A stretch of 50,996 bases of DNA. Origin: Candidatus Electrothrix gigas. GTDB lineage: Bacteria > Desulfobacterota > Desulfobulbia > Desulfobulbales > Desulfobulbaceae. The first letter of the stretch is position 1; each line of letters opens with the position of its first letter. Both the position numbers and the translations under genes were made by a program. Shown here in pieces: positions 16,773 through 25,376 of this stretch. Under the pieces are notes generated by a model. That model saw only the letters and a program-made list of their open reading frames with translations, was not told the DNA's origin and ran no database searches. The stretch is from positions 1 through 50,996 of the forward strand of contig QYLO01000016.1 in NCBI GenBank assembly GCA_022766165.1. The letters run 5' to 3'.

Positions 16773-17630
16773 ATGCTGCATAAAACAAAGATCCTGCTTG
16801 AAATGATTAAGTTCAAGCACACTGTATTTGCCTTACCGTTTGCCCTGATGGGAGCTGTTCTTGCAGCCCAAGGCGTTCCCTCGTTGTGGGTTTTTTTCTG
16901 GGTGATTATGGCTATGGTCGGGGCTCGGACAGCGGCCATGACCTTTAACCGGGTTGCGGATTATCGCTTTGATGCAGCCAATCCTCGCACGAAACAACGG
17001 GCCATTCCAGCGGGCAAGGTTTCGCTCACAGAATCCTGGCTTATGATTGCAGGCGCATCAGCACTGTTTTTTCTGGCCTGCTGGCAACTGAACAGTCTGG
17101 CCCTGGCTCTTTCGCCCCTTGCCTTGGGCCTGACCTTTTTTTATTCTCTGACCAAACGCTTTACCTGGCTCTGTCATCTGATTCTGGGAGTGGCCTTGGC
17201 TATTGCCCCCTTAGGCGGCTGGGTGGCAACCACAGGCAGCTTGCTTGAGTATCCCTGGGTACTGTCGGTAGGGGTGTTGTTCTGGGTAACAGGCTTTGAT
17301 ATTATCTATGCCTCGCAAGATGCAGAGTTTGACCGCAAGGCTGGGTTACACTCTCTGCCTGCCTTTTTAGGTCGTAAAAACGCCTTTCGGCTGGCCGTAT
17401 TCTTTCATGCCATAGCCTTTGTTCTCTTTACCCTGACCGGCTACTTGCAAGGGCTACATGCGCTCTATTATGTGGGTATTGTTGTCACTGGAACCGCGCT
17501 TTTTTATCAGCACCTGATTGTCAATCCAAGAGATCTCTCTCGGATTCAGGTCTCCTTTTTTTCTATGAATGGGCTTATCTCGCTCACGTTATTTCTTGTC
17601 ACCTGTCTTTCTCTGTTCATAACAGGATAG
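16773..17630 (+). CDS. UbiA-family prenyltransferase, MqnP-like
   Basis: This integral membrane enzyme attaches a polyprenyl chain to an aromatic acid. The first aspartate-rich motif is N59-x3-D63-x3-D67 (NRVADYRFD), followed by NPRTKQRAIPAG. The second is in YASQDAEFDRKAGLHSLP. About eight membrane helices are visible in 285 aa. The length and motif wording fit the 4-hydroxybenzoate polyprenyltransferase-like enzymes of the futalosine menaquinone pathway (MqnP). That pathway would supply menaquinone for the polysulfide reductase. It lies 30 bases after the persulfide reductase and is probably co-transcribed. Confidence 0.85.
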   Translation: MLHKTKILLEMIKFKHTVFALPFALMGAVLAAQGVPSLWVFFWVIMAMVGARTAAMTFNRVADYRFDAANPRTKQRAIPAGKVSLTESWLMIAGASALFFLACWQLNSLALALSPLALGLTFFYSLTKRFTWLCHLILGVALAIAPLGGWVATTGSLLEYPWVLSVGVLFWVTGFDIIYASQDAEFDRKAGLHSLPAFLGRKNAFRLAVFFHAIAFVLFTLTGYLQGLHALYYVGIVVTGTALFYQHLIVNPRDLSRIQVSFFSMNGLISLTLFLVTCLSLFITG

Positions 17631-17711
17631 AAGAAAGCAAGGGGGGAGGGGTGCGGTTATTTTTTGCCCCTCTCTCTTGAGCAGAAAAGAGAGAAGGGCG
17701 AGCGGATGATA

Positions 17712-18080
17712 TTATTGACGGTTGACTTGGGCTGTCAGGTATTCAGGGCGCACAGGACAAAATCCCTTGTTCTCTGGAAAAGAGTAGACCTCTACCACAA
17801 ACAAACCTTTTTCCTTTTTGGGCAGAATGCGGATGCGGACATTGCCGTGCAGCTTATCTTGTCCCAGCAGGCTGTCTGCCTTGGCAACTATCTTGGCTCC
17901 GGCTGCAAAGGCCTCAGCAGGGGTTTTTCCATACTCTCGAATGCACAGTTTAGATGTGCCTGGACCTCCCACTGTGGTTTGATTAACTTTCAGATTTTCC
18001 TGAGCCGCAAGGGGAACCGCATTGAGAAAGAAGACGGCAAATGCGATTAAGCTTGTTGTAAAGACGTGTGTAGTTTTCAT
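17712..18080 (-). CDS. Secreted small protein, unknown function
   Basis: The start MKTTHVFTTS was chosen for its GAGGAGG ribosome-binding site; the frame is open 16 codons further 5'. A signal peptide runs to about residue 30 (VPLAAQ). The mature part of about 90 residues has two cysteines (LCIREYGK, GFCPVRPEY) that could form one disulfide, and a basic beta-rich middle (NVRIRILPKKEKGLFVVEVY). No family recognised. It converges on the prenyltransferase gene. Confidence 0.65.
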   Translation of the reverse strand: MKTTHVFTTSLIAFAVFFLNAVPLAAQENLKVNQTTVGGPGTSKLCIREYGKTPAEAFAAGAKIVAKADSLLGQDKLHGNVRIRILPKKEKGLFVVEVYSFPENKGFCPVRPEYLTAQVNRQ

Positions 18081-18361
18081 GATGTTCCTCCTCATGCTAA
18101 GGGAATATAAAAAGAAATTTTTTGACACCGTCTTGTTCTTCAGAGACGATTTTTGTCAAAAAAGAATATCTCTTCTTGTTCTTTATTAATGCAGGAACTA
18201 TGCCTATAATGTCTTTTTTATCATTAGAAAAGATATACAAAAAAACATGCTAGTTATTAACTGTATAATATATTGTACTTTTAAAAGAGTGACAAAAAGT
18301 GGCATTTTTGCTTATATAGAGTAAGTAGAGACAAATCTATTATATATAAGGAGTACAGGCT
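18081..18361. other. AT-rich intergenic stretch
   Basis: This is a very AT-rich region between divergent small genes. I see no certain gene. TATATATAAGGAG at 18341-18353 supplies the ribosome-binding site of the next small frame. A GG...GC pattern at 18301-18311 recalls a sigma-54 promoter, but the spacing is wrong. Confidence 0.35.
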
Positions 18362-18523
18362 GTGAAGAAAGAGAAGATATCATCAAGAAAACAGTTTTTA
18401 TTGATAAATTTAAAACCATCTCTTTTGTCGTATATGACAAAAAATGTCACTTTACAGGAGAGCTATTGGCAAGAGAATAACGCTATATTAAAATGTTATT
18501 ACAAGAAAAATAAAGTATGTTAA
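18362..18523 (+). CDS. Possible 53-aa basic small protein
   Basis: A GTG-started frame preceded by AAGGAG reads KKEKISSRKQFLLINLK, later TLQESYWQENN, and ends KKNKVC before TAA. It is lysine-rich and AT-rich, with no signal peptide or membrane helix. Only the good ribosome-binding site and the absence of another explanation for the gap support it. It may be a chance frame. Confidence 0.3.
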   Translation: MKKEKISSRKQFLLINLKPSLLSYMTKNVTLQESYWQENNAILKCYYKKNKVC

Positions 18524-18609
18524 TTTTATTATATAAAGTTAATTTTCTTATCAAACTATAATAGAAAGCAATTCCCTTTTCATCTTTTACTGGAGAATAA
18601 TAATACAAA

Positions 18610-18987
18610 GTGGTAGTTATAAAATATCTTGTACTTTTTATACAAAAGTATTGGCGTCCCCTTACTATAATATTTTTTATCGCTATTCTTGCCCTATCCC
18701 TCTGGCCTCTTGAGCATTTTCCTGCTGTACCAGGAGGCGATAAGTTGCATCACTGTATAGCGTATGCAGCCCTTGTCTTTCCTGTTGCCCTGCGTAAACC
18801 GCAGCATTGGCTCCTGCTTGTTCTCTTTTTTATCGCCTGTAGCGGGGGGATCGAACTTGTGCAACCCTTGGTCAATCGCTATGGGGAGTGGTTAGACATG
18901 GCGGCAAATACGGCAGGTGTGGGCGGCGGTATCCTTGTGGCGCAAATAGTCCGGCAATGGCTACGAGAGGAACCGGGTAAGATATAA
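18610..18987 (+). CDS. VanZ-like membrane protein
   Basis: The 125-aa product has about four membrane helices and the VanZ-family signatures PGGDKLHHCIAYAALVF and GEWLDMAANTAGVGGG. VanZ-like proteins are widespread small inner-membrane proteins, often next to envelope or polysaccharide genes; their general function is unknown. The GTG start has a distant GGAG upstream (about 14 bases). It converges with the radical SAM gene whose stop lies four bases away. Confidence 0.8.
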   Translation: MVVIKYLVLFIQKYWRPLTIIFFIAILALSLWPLEHFPAVPGGDKLHHCIAYAALVFPVALRKPQHWLLLVLFFIACSGGIELVQPLVNRYGEWLDMAANTAGVGGGILVAQIVRQWLREEPGKI

Positions 18988-18990
18988 CAG

Positions 18991-20304
18991 CTAAAATATA
19001 TTCGGAGTAATCCGTTTCTTGATATGGTGGCGATAGTAGAGGTTGACCAGCAGGTAGAGAAAAAAATCCCACGGTCGTTGCCAGAATTCCCTGCGAAAAA
19101 TGGTACGCTCTACAATAGAGCGCAGGCTAAACACGTTTTCATAGAGCTGCCAATAGGCAGTGGTCAACTCTTCTGGACGCATGTGTTGCGGCAGATGCAC
19201 AGCCTCAGCACCGTTATACGAGTAAAGATCATGGTTGCAGATACGCCCCTGTGCCAGCATCTGTGCATAAAAATCCGTGCCTGGAATCGGGGTCAGGATA
19301 TAGAATCGTGGCACAACAATCTTGTTTTCCCGGATAAAATCCGCTGTCCGGGCAATGCTCTCTTTGGTGTCCCCATCCGCACCCACCACCATTTCCGTTG
19401 AAACATCAATGCCAGCATCTTGAATGGTGCGGATCATCGCTGGGTACTGGCTCGGATCAGCCCAGCCCTTATCCATTGCTACAAGGCTTTCCTGAGAAAT
19501 CGATTCCAGGCCAAAACTCAGCACCCGACAGCCGCTGGCTGCAACCGCTTGCAGCAGATCCGGGTGGCGGGCAATATCAATGGAGCATTGGGAATACCAG
19601 GTCATATTAAGCGGTTTAATCTGCTCGCATAATTTGAGAAGAGCGGCAGGATGGGCCAGGATATTATCATCCAACAGCAAAAATTTTTGAAAACCCAGCT
19701 CTTGAACAGAACAAATATCCCGCATTACCGCTTGTACAGGTCGTTGATAATAGCGGTTGCGGTACAGGCAATGCACTGAACAGAAGGAACAGGACTTGGG
19801 ACACCCCCTGCCAGCCTGAACAGGCAGAAAATCACCGATGTTTTTGTTGAGCAGGAGATCATAGCGGGGCAGGGGCGGATCAAGTTCTTCCAGTTGCTGC
19901 TCATAAAAGGAATGGAGACAGCCCTGTTGATAGTCTTGCAGTACCTGCGACCAGACCAACTCAGCATCACCGATTACCACAGCATCACAGTGTTTTTTTG
20001 CCTCATCTGGCATCAGGCTGGCCATGTAACCGCCCATGATTACCGTTTTTCCAAGAGAACGAAATCTTTGGGCCAAATGAATGGCACGGATAATACTATG
20101 TCCCATCCCGGACAGGGCAACGATATCTGCATCCGTGGCAAAGGGGATATCTTCAATGGTTTCTAAGCAGATCTCCACCTGCCAATCCTTGGGGGTCAGG
20201 GCAGCGAGCAGGGGCAGGGCAAGGCCAACAAAGTAGAGCTGCTTTTTTTTGATTGGCTTGTTGTCTGAGCCATAGGGTGAGGGCTGAATAAAGAGGACTT
20301 TCAT
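18991..20304 (-). CDS. B12-binding-domain radical SAM protein 2
   Basis: The start MKVLFIQPSPYG was chosen because longer readings overlap the neighbouring gene; it gives 437 aa. The N-terminal cobalamin-binding-like domain contains KTVIMGGYMASLMPDE. The radical SAM CX3CX2C cluster is at Cys168, Cys172 and Cys175 (GCPKSCSFC). Downstream elements include LLLDDNILAHP and VLSFGLESISQESL. The wording RFYILTPIPGTDFY is typical of BchE/P-methylase-type enzymes. It is only distantly related to the other two radical SAM genes here. Its product lies 43 bases after a TPR-like gene and probably shares its transcript. Substrate unknown. Confidence 0.85.
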   Translation of the reverse strand: MKVLFIQPSPYGSDNKPIKKKQLYFVGLALPLLAALTPKDWQVEICLETIEDIPFATDADIVALSGMGHSIIRAIHLAQRFRSLGKTVIMGGYMASLMPDEAKKHCDAVVIGDAELVWSQVLQDYQQGCLHSFYEQQLEELDPPLPRYDLLLNKNIGDFLPVQAGRGCPKSCSFCSVHCLYRNRYYQRPVQAVMRDICSVQELGFQKFLLLDDNILAHPAALLKLCEQIKPLNMTWYSQCSIDIARHPDLLQAVAASGCRVLSFGLESISQESLVAMDKGWADPSQYPAMIRTIQDAGIDVSTEMVVGADGDTKESIARTADFIRENKIVVPRFYILTPIPGTDFYAQMLAQGRICNHDLYSYNGAEAVHLPQHMRPEELTTAYWQLYENVFSLRSIVERTIFRREFWQRPWDFFLYLLVNLYYRHHIKKRITPNIF

Positions 20305-20347
20305 GGCACCTTGACAAGGGGACTTGAGCAATAAGACAGCATCTTTT

Positions 20348-21028
20348 TTATTTTTGGGATGCTCTTGTTCCGACTGGAGCCTTTTGTGCAAAAAAATCAT
20401 CCAATCGTTTTTTACCAACAATTTTTTCCAGGAGCCAAAGAAACCATGTTCGGCGTATTAAACGTTGTGTATTTTTAGTCATAGGGTGATCTGCATCCAC
20501 AATTTTCATGGAACGATAACAGAGTATTGCTGTCTTTTTATCCCCAATTTTATCATAGTATACAGACCACACACTCATAAAGGCGAGAAATTCTGTGACA
20601 TGAAAAACTTTTCTTCTGGGATAAAGTGATTGAAGACTTGATGTATGTTCAAATATCTCTTTGATTTGATCAAGGTTTCCCTGCCGCAGACAGCTATGAG
20701 CGTAATTTGTTTTTGCAAAGAGATATCTTGGAAATGACATATAGTTTTTTAGTATAATTTTTTCAGCACGCTCGAAATCACCTAGCGCCTGATAACTTAA
20801 AGACAGGTAACTGTTCAGCACTGGCAACTCCTTATGTCTCAGATAGATGACTGATATTTCCTGTATAGCTCTTTGGGGATCACTCTGTGTGTACTCTCGA
20901 ATTTGGTCAACTTTTTTCCTTAATGACCTCGGTGTCATTTTTGTCCATTTTGTTTCAATCCCCTCATAGGTGATGTTAATTTTGTCCACGTCAACTAAGC
21001 TTTGAGGTAAATATACATCCTGTTTCAT
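20348..21028 (-). CDS. TPR-like helical repeat protein
   Basis: The 226-aa product shows tetratricopeptide-like helix pairs in its middle: LPVLNSYLSLSYQALGDFER (about 73-92), FAKTNYAHSCLRQGNLDQIK (about 104-123) and YDKIGDKKTAILCYRSMK. No signal peptide is present; the N-terminus is hydrophilic. The C-terminal part is basic (RLIRRTWFLWLLEKIVGKKR) with a hydrophobic patch that could touch a membrane. It precedes radical SAM protein 2 by 43 bases on the same strand and may be a partner. Assignment rests on the repeat pattern only. Confidence 0.6.
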   Translation of the reverse strand: MKQDVYLPQSLVDVDKINITYEGIETKWTKMTPRSLRKKVDQIREYTQSDPQRAIQEISVIYLRHKELPVLNSYLSLSYQALGDFERAEKIILKNYMSFPRYLFAKTNYAHSCLRQGNLDQIKEIFEHTSSLQSLYPRRKVFHVTEFLAFMSVWSVYYDKIGDKKTAILCYRSMKIVDADHPMTKNTQRLIRRTWFLWLLEKIVGKKRLDDFFAQKAPVGTRASQK

Positions 21029-21094
21029 AGAATATTTCCTGTAAATTTATAGATATGGTTAAATGTGACGAAATCAGATATTTCGGAAAATTAT

Positions 21095-23830
21095 CTACTC
21101 GGCTGTCAGCTCCTCATACAGCGCAAAGAGAAACTGCATTCTGTTCAGCTCGTTGGTAAAGGATCGGGAACGGTAGCATTTATCCACCGCTTTGTCCAGA
21201 GCGGCATGGGCCTTGGTGAGTTGTGCGGGCATGGTCAGGGGGTCGTAGAGGTCGGCAAGGGTGCTGTCCGGGAAAGCGGCACGGGCATCAAGCACGGCCT
21301 GAGCTGTCTGCTCCACCTTTGCTTGTTGTTTTGCGGTTGGATTTGGGGGCCAGGGGAAGTTGTTGTAGACAATTCCGATGGAATAGCTGAAATCGCTTTT
21401 CAAGCGACCGGAAACGTATCTTGTCCATGCCATGTGCATTGTTGAGGACAGGATACCGAAATGATAAACCGTAGAATCTCCAGCAATATTAACACGATTG
21501 CTCGCTATAAATTCAGGGCCGAGAAATCCTATCGGGATATAATGTCTTCTGGAGGATAAAATTGCTGGGATAACAAGAAAATTCCCAGAGGGCATATTCT
21601 CAACATGAAAACGGGTCGGCGTTGCCGCCAATTTCTGCGTCGGCTTGCTTTTGCTTTCCAGTCGATACGCCTGCACCTTTTTTATCCGATCAACACAGGC
21701 GGGCATCTGTTGCAGTTCAGCCGGTGAACAATCCCCCAGCCACAGGCACCAGCGTTCAATGCCGTTGAGAAATTCCCTTGCTCCGATCCATCGCCTGAAC
21801 AACGGAGCCGCCTTGGGTTCGATTTCCAGAAAGGCGGCTTTTTCTTCGGGTGTAAACAGGTAATGACCGCCGTCAATGGGTTTATTTCCAATACCAACTT
21901 TCGGTACATCGCATAAAGGCTTTCTTCTGTTTGCAAGAACAACCCAAGGCCCGTCAACAAGATAGGCGTTGATGTTTCCCGCCTTTATTTCATGCGGCTC
22001 CGAACGAATGTCATCATATTCGTAAATCCTCTTGTCCTTGCGGCTGAAGGCAGCAAAACCGATAATCACGCAATGGACAGCAGCCTTTCCCCTTGCTTCG
22101 CTGTTCCACTGAAAGGTTCGGTGGGCAAAGTTGATTCTGATATCTTCCGCAGCCAGTTTTTTCCATAACACCCCGACCTGTTCACCCTGCGCGACGGAGT
22201 TTGTCGAAACAAAGGCGCATTCGATCCCGCTTCCCTGAATATACTGGGCCGCAAGAAAGTACCAGCCTGTGACATAATCCAGAATACCGCAGCTTTTCAC
22301 TTTGCCGCTGACCTGAGCAATCTCGGCCCGCTGTTCCGGCTGCTGATATTTGGACCCGATAAACGGCGGATTACCAAGAATAAAGGAAAGTCGCTCCTGT
22401 TTAACCACGCTCTCCCAGGGAATCTTCAGGGCATTGCCGTGGATAATACCGGCACTGGATTGCAAGGGAATCCGGGCAAAGTACATACCAAACTCCTCAG
22501 AAACCTTCAGGTTTATCTGATGATCCACCAGCCACATCGCAACCTGAGCAATCTGCGCTGGGAACTCTTCATACTCAATCCCAAAAAACTGATCCACATT
22601 GACCCGGATCAGCATCCCCACATCAACCACTCCTTGCCCACCCGGATACAGGGTTTTCAGGACTTCCAGCTCCAGCAGGCGCAGTTCTCTGTAGGTGATG
22701 ACCAGAAAATTGCCGCAGCCGCAGGCCGGATCAAGAAAGGTGAGTCGGGACAGTTTGGCGTGAAACTCATTAAGTTTTCTTTTATTTGTCGGTACGTTCT
22801 TACCATCTTTCGTTTTTACGAGCCGCTTAAACTCGGCGTGCAGCTCTTCCAGAAAAAGAGGGTTGATCAGCTTGAGAATATTGGCCTCAGAGGTGTAATG
22901 CGCTCCCAGATTGCGCCGCTGTTTTGCATCCATGACCGACTGAAAAAGGCTGCCGAAAATAGCCGGAGAGATCCCGGCCCAATCCAGTTCACAGGCATCA
23001 AGGAGCATATTGCGCATGTCGGCAGTAAACCCGGCCACGGGCAGGGATTCCGCAAACAGGTCACCGTTGATATATTCAAAGGCCGCTAAATGCTCGGGCA
23101 GGGTTGCCAGCCGTTGTGCATGGGAGGTATTGAGCACCTGGAACAGATGGTTGAGGCGGTCGGCAAGATCGGAACCGTCTTCAGCCGTATGGAGCTGAAT
23201 CAGGTCACGGAGCAGATTTTTCTCGAATATGCCGGTATCTTCAGCAAAGAGACAGAAGAGCAGGCGGACAAGATAGCGTTCCAGATCATGGCCGGTATAG
23301 CCGATAGCCTTGAGCTCATCATGGAGGCGACCCATTTTTTCCGCGGCCTTGATGTTGACCGGATCTTCCGGCCGCACTTCCGTTGCCGTGTAGCCCGCCA
23401 TAAAGGCGAAATGCTTGATATTGGCGGGCAGGTCCACAAGTTGAAACTCGGCAACGATGTCCCCGCCTTGGTCGTAGTCATAGAGCCGGAAGTGTTCAAA
23501 ATCGGAAACCAGAATGAACTTGGGCAGCTCTTTTTCGGTCAGCCCGGAAAAATAATCCGTGGCCTGCTGATGAGCACTGTCAAGGTCACGGCCCTTGGAT
23601 TTATGTTCAATCAGCAGAACCCCTTTCCAGAGCAGATCAATAAACCCGGCTTTGCCGTCACCCTTTTTGATGTGTTTTTCAAAGGCAGCCACCCGCCTGC
23701 GGGAAATGCCGAAGACATGAAAAAAGTCATCCCAGAACGACTTGGCTTCAGCATGTTCACTGCTTTCCTCTTTCCATTCCGCAGCAAAGGCAAAGGCCCG
23801 GTTGCGTATTTCATTCCATGACAGGGGCAT
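21095..23830 (-). CDS. MmeI-like type IIL restriction-modification enzyme
   Basis: One 911-aa polypeptide, close in length to MmeI (919), combines DNA cleavage, methylation and target recognition. The N-terminal nuclease has Asp65 and Glu75-x-Lys77 (FIDLLWKGVLLIEHKSKG). A helical spacer contains GAHYTS near 309. The adenine methyltransferase has motif I DPACGCGNF starting at Asp367 and the catalytic NPPF at 487-490. The target-recognition region and a C-terminal helical domain follow (NFPWPPNPTAKQQAK). In this family methylation of one strand protects the host, so no separate methylase is needed. The end of radical SAM gene 3's upstream neighbour lies three bases away, and the gene looks intact. 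Confidence 0.9.
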   Translation of the reverse strand: MPLSWNEIRNRAFAFAAEWKEESSEHAEAKSFWDDFFHVFGISRRRVAAFEKHIKKGDGKAGFIDLLWKGVLLIEHKSKGRDLDSAHQQATDYFSGLTEKELPKFILVSDFEHFRLYDYDQGGDIVAEFQLVDLPANIKHFAFMAGYTATEVRPEDPVNIKAAEKMGRLHDELKAIGYTGHDLERYLVRLLFCLFAEDTGIFEKNLLRDLIQLHTAEDGSDLADRLNHLFQVLNTSHAQRLATLPEHLAAFEYINGDLFAESLPVAGFTADMRNMLLDACELDWAGISPAIFGSLFQSVMDAKQRRNLGAHYTSEANILKLINPLFLEELHAEFKRLVKTKDGKNVPTNKRKLNEFHAKLSRLTFLDPACGCGNFLVITYRELRLLELEVLKTLYPGGQGVVDVGMLIRVNVDQFFGIEYEEFPAQIAQVAMWLVDHQINLKVSEEFGMYFARIPLQSSAGIIHGNALKIPWESVVKQERLSFILGNPPFIGSKYQQPEQRAEIAQVSGKVKSCGILDYVTGWYFLAAQYIQGSGIECAFVSTNSVAQGEQVGVLWKKLAAEDIRINFAHRTFQWNSEARGKAAVHCVIIGFAAFSRKDKRIYEYDDIRSEPHEIKAGNINAYLVDGPWVVLANRRKPLCDVPKVGIGNKPIDGGHYLFTPEEKAAFLEIEPKAAPLFRRWIGAREFLNGIERWCLWLGDCSPAELQQMPACVDRIKKVQAYRLESKSKPTQKLAATPTRFHVENMPSGNFLVIPAILSSRRHYIPIGFLGPEFIASNRVNIAGDSTVYHFGILSSTMHMAWTRYVSGRLKSDFSYSIGIVYNNFPWPPNPTAKQQAKVEQTAQAVLDARAAFPDSTLADLYDPLTMPAQLTKAHAALDKAVDKCYRSRSFTNELNRMQFLFALYEELTAE

Positions 23831-23833
23831 AAA

Positions 23834-25234
23834 TCATCCTTTTCCCAAATTACGAAGCACCTTGCCAAGATATTGCAGCGTCACCCGACTGGACCCAAAA
23901 AAAAGGCGCAGGTTTTCCCGTAATCCAAAGCGGCGGACCAGGTTGAAGATCGATTTGGGACGAAAGGTAACCGTGTGATAGAGTCTGATAATATTCCAAT
24001 AATAGCCAGCCACAGAGAGTTTGCTGGGCCGCAGCACCAGATGGGCCAGATCCCATTTTTCATATTCGCTCCTCGGAATACGCAGGATGTCTTCATAGCC
24101 CTGACCAGCAACAGTCCCCTTGAGCGGTGTAAAGGGCTGCAGGTTGACAAAGGAGAGATTCATTTTTTTTAACCATTGCCCTACACTGTGAAAATCTGCG
24201 CTGGTCCAATCCATATCCAGGATCATGGTGGCATAGCAATCCACTCCATGTTCAGCCAGCACAGCCACGGCCTGTTCGTTGATTACCAGACTGGATTTTT
24301 TATTGAATTTGTCCAGGTCCTGATCCCAACAGGATTCAATGCCCACAATCACGGCTCGCAGACCATTGCCTGCAAAAGAGCGAATGACCTCGGGATGGGC
24401 AGCAATAAAATCAGCCCTGCCATAGATCAGAAAGCGTTTATTCAACCTGCGTTGGTCCAGCTCCCTGCAAAAGGCCAGCACCCGCTCTGCATGCACCAAG
24501 AAGTTGTCATCCACGATGTAGATCTCCTGTTCTGGGATCTGTTCAAGCTCTTCCATAACCTCAGCAAGAGGTCGTTCAAAGTACTGGTGATCTGTGATCT
24601 CTCGACAAAAGCAGAAGTTGCACTGAAAGGGACAGCCAAACGAGGTCTTAAGCAGGGCGCAGGGATTATGAAAGAGATAGTAATAGCGGTGACGATACCG
24701 GGCCACCTTGGAGCGATCCGGAAAGGGATGAGCAAAAGAGGTCTCTTTGACAGGCCGGGGTTTATCAGGATGCCAGACCCCGGGCAGCTCCTGAAAAAAC
24801 TGTCCAGATTGGCCAGATTGGCCAGACTGATCTGTTGCAGCACAGCGTATCAGCTCTTGAAAGGTGGTCAGGCCGTTGGCGCAGATAATGGCATCCAGGG
24901 TAGGATGCTGAAAATCCTCTGGCACAACCTCGGCATGGACTCCGCCCACTACAGTGAGGCAGTTTGCTGACCATGCCTTGACGGTATCCGCCATTGTCTT
25001 GATACGACGGATATGGGTGATATAGCCGGTCATGGCCACCAGATCCGGTTGCAACTCGGTGAGCAGGTCAGGCAGAGGGCGTGTCTCCAGGATCATATCG
25101 AGAATATCTACCTGATGATCCTGCGTTGCAATACTGGCAGCAAGGTATTCCAGCTCCAAAGGCTCGCAGATCATAACGTGCTGCAAGCCAATAGTTTCAG
25201 GACTGGGTCGGGGCCGGATAAGGAGGATATTCAT
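23834..25234 (-). CDS. B12-binding-domain radical SAM protein 3
   Basis: The 466-aa product is a close relative of radical SAM protein 1. It has the same N-terminal domain (MNILLIRPRP, TVVGGVHAEVVPEDF), the CX3CX2C cluster at the identical positions Cys201, Cys205 and Cys208 (GCPFQCNFC), and the same basic tail (LVRRFGLRENLRLFFG). A short QSG repeat (residues 136-144) comes from a 9-bp tandem repeat. No ribosome-binding site precedes the ATG, because a hairpin repeat begins four bases upstream; alternative starts would read into that repeat. The MmeI-like gene follows three bases after its stop in the direction of decreasing coordinates. Substrate unknown. Confidence 0.85.
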   Translation of the reverse strand: MNILLIRPRPSPETIGLQHVMICEPLELEYLAASIATQDHQVDILDMILETRPLPDLLTELQPDLVAMTGYITHIRRIKTMADTVKAWSANCLTVVGGVHAEVVPEDFQHPTLDAIICANGLTTFQELIRCAATDQSGQSGQSGQFFQELPGVWHPDKPRPVKETSFAHPFPDRSKVARYRHRYYYLFHNPCALLKTSFGCPFQCNFCFCREITDHQYFERPLAEVMEELEQIPEQEIYIVDDNFLVHAERVLAFCRELDQRRLNKRFLIYGRADFIAAHPEVIRSFAGNGLRAVIVGIESCWDQDLDKFNKKSSLVINEQAVAVLAEHGVDCYATMILDMDWTSADFHSVGQWLKKMNLSFVNLQPFTPLKGTVAGQGYEDILRIPRSEYEKWDLAHLVLRPSKLSVAGYYWNIIRLYHTVTFRPKSIFNLVRRFGLRENLRLFFGSSRVTLQYLGKVLRNLGKG

Positions 25235-25237
25235 ACT

Positions 25238-25317
25238 GTAGGGGCAGGTCACTGTGCCTGCCCGGTGTCCCTGTGCCTGCCCGGTATAAAAGGGCGAACA
25301 CAGGGGTTCGCCCCTAC
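25238..25317. repeat. Hairpin repeat with GTAGGGGC/GCCCCTAC ends, copy 2
   Basis: This 80-bp copy has the same outer inverted ends as copy 1 at 7563-7623. Inside, the AGGC-type and CGAAC-type sub-hairpins are in opposite order to copy 1, and CTGTGCCTGCCCGGT occurs twice. It ends four bases from the start codon of radical SAM gene 3 and lies in the gap between it and gspE. Confidence 0.75.
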
Positions 25318-25376
25318 GATCTCGGCATGATGGGGATGATATTTTTTATCCCTTGGAGGAGAGAAATACAACATAA

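Noticed and set aside
17640..17705. Terminator after the prenyltransferase gene
   Set aside because: GAGGGG/CCCCTC can pair, but no T-run follows on either strand.
18290..18320. Sigma-54 promoter TGGCAT...GC
   Set aside because: The distance between GG and GC is two bases too short.
22439..23089. Long plus-strand frames antisense to the MmeI-like gene
   Set aside because: They mirror the minus-strand gene's codon pattern; no domain or ribosome-binding site of their own.
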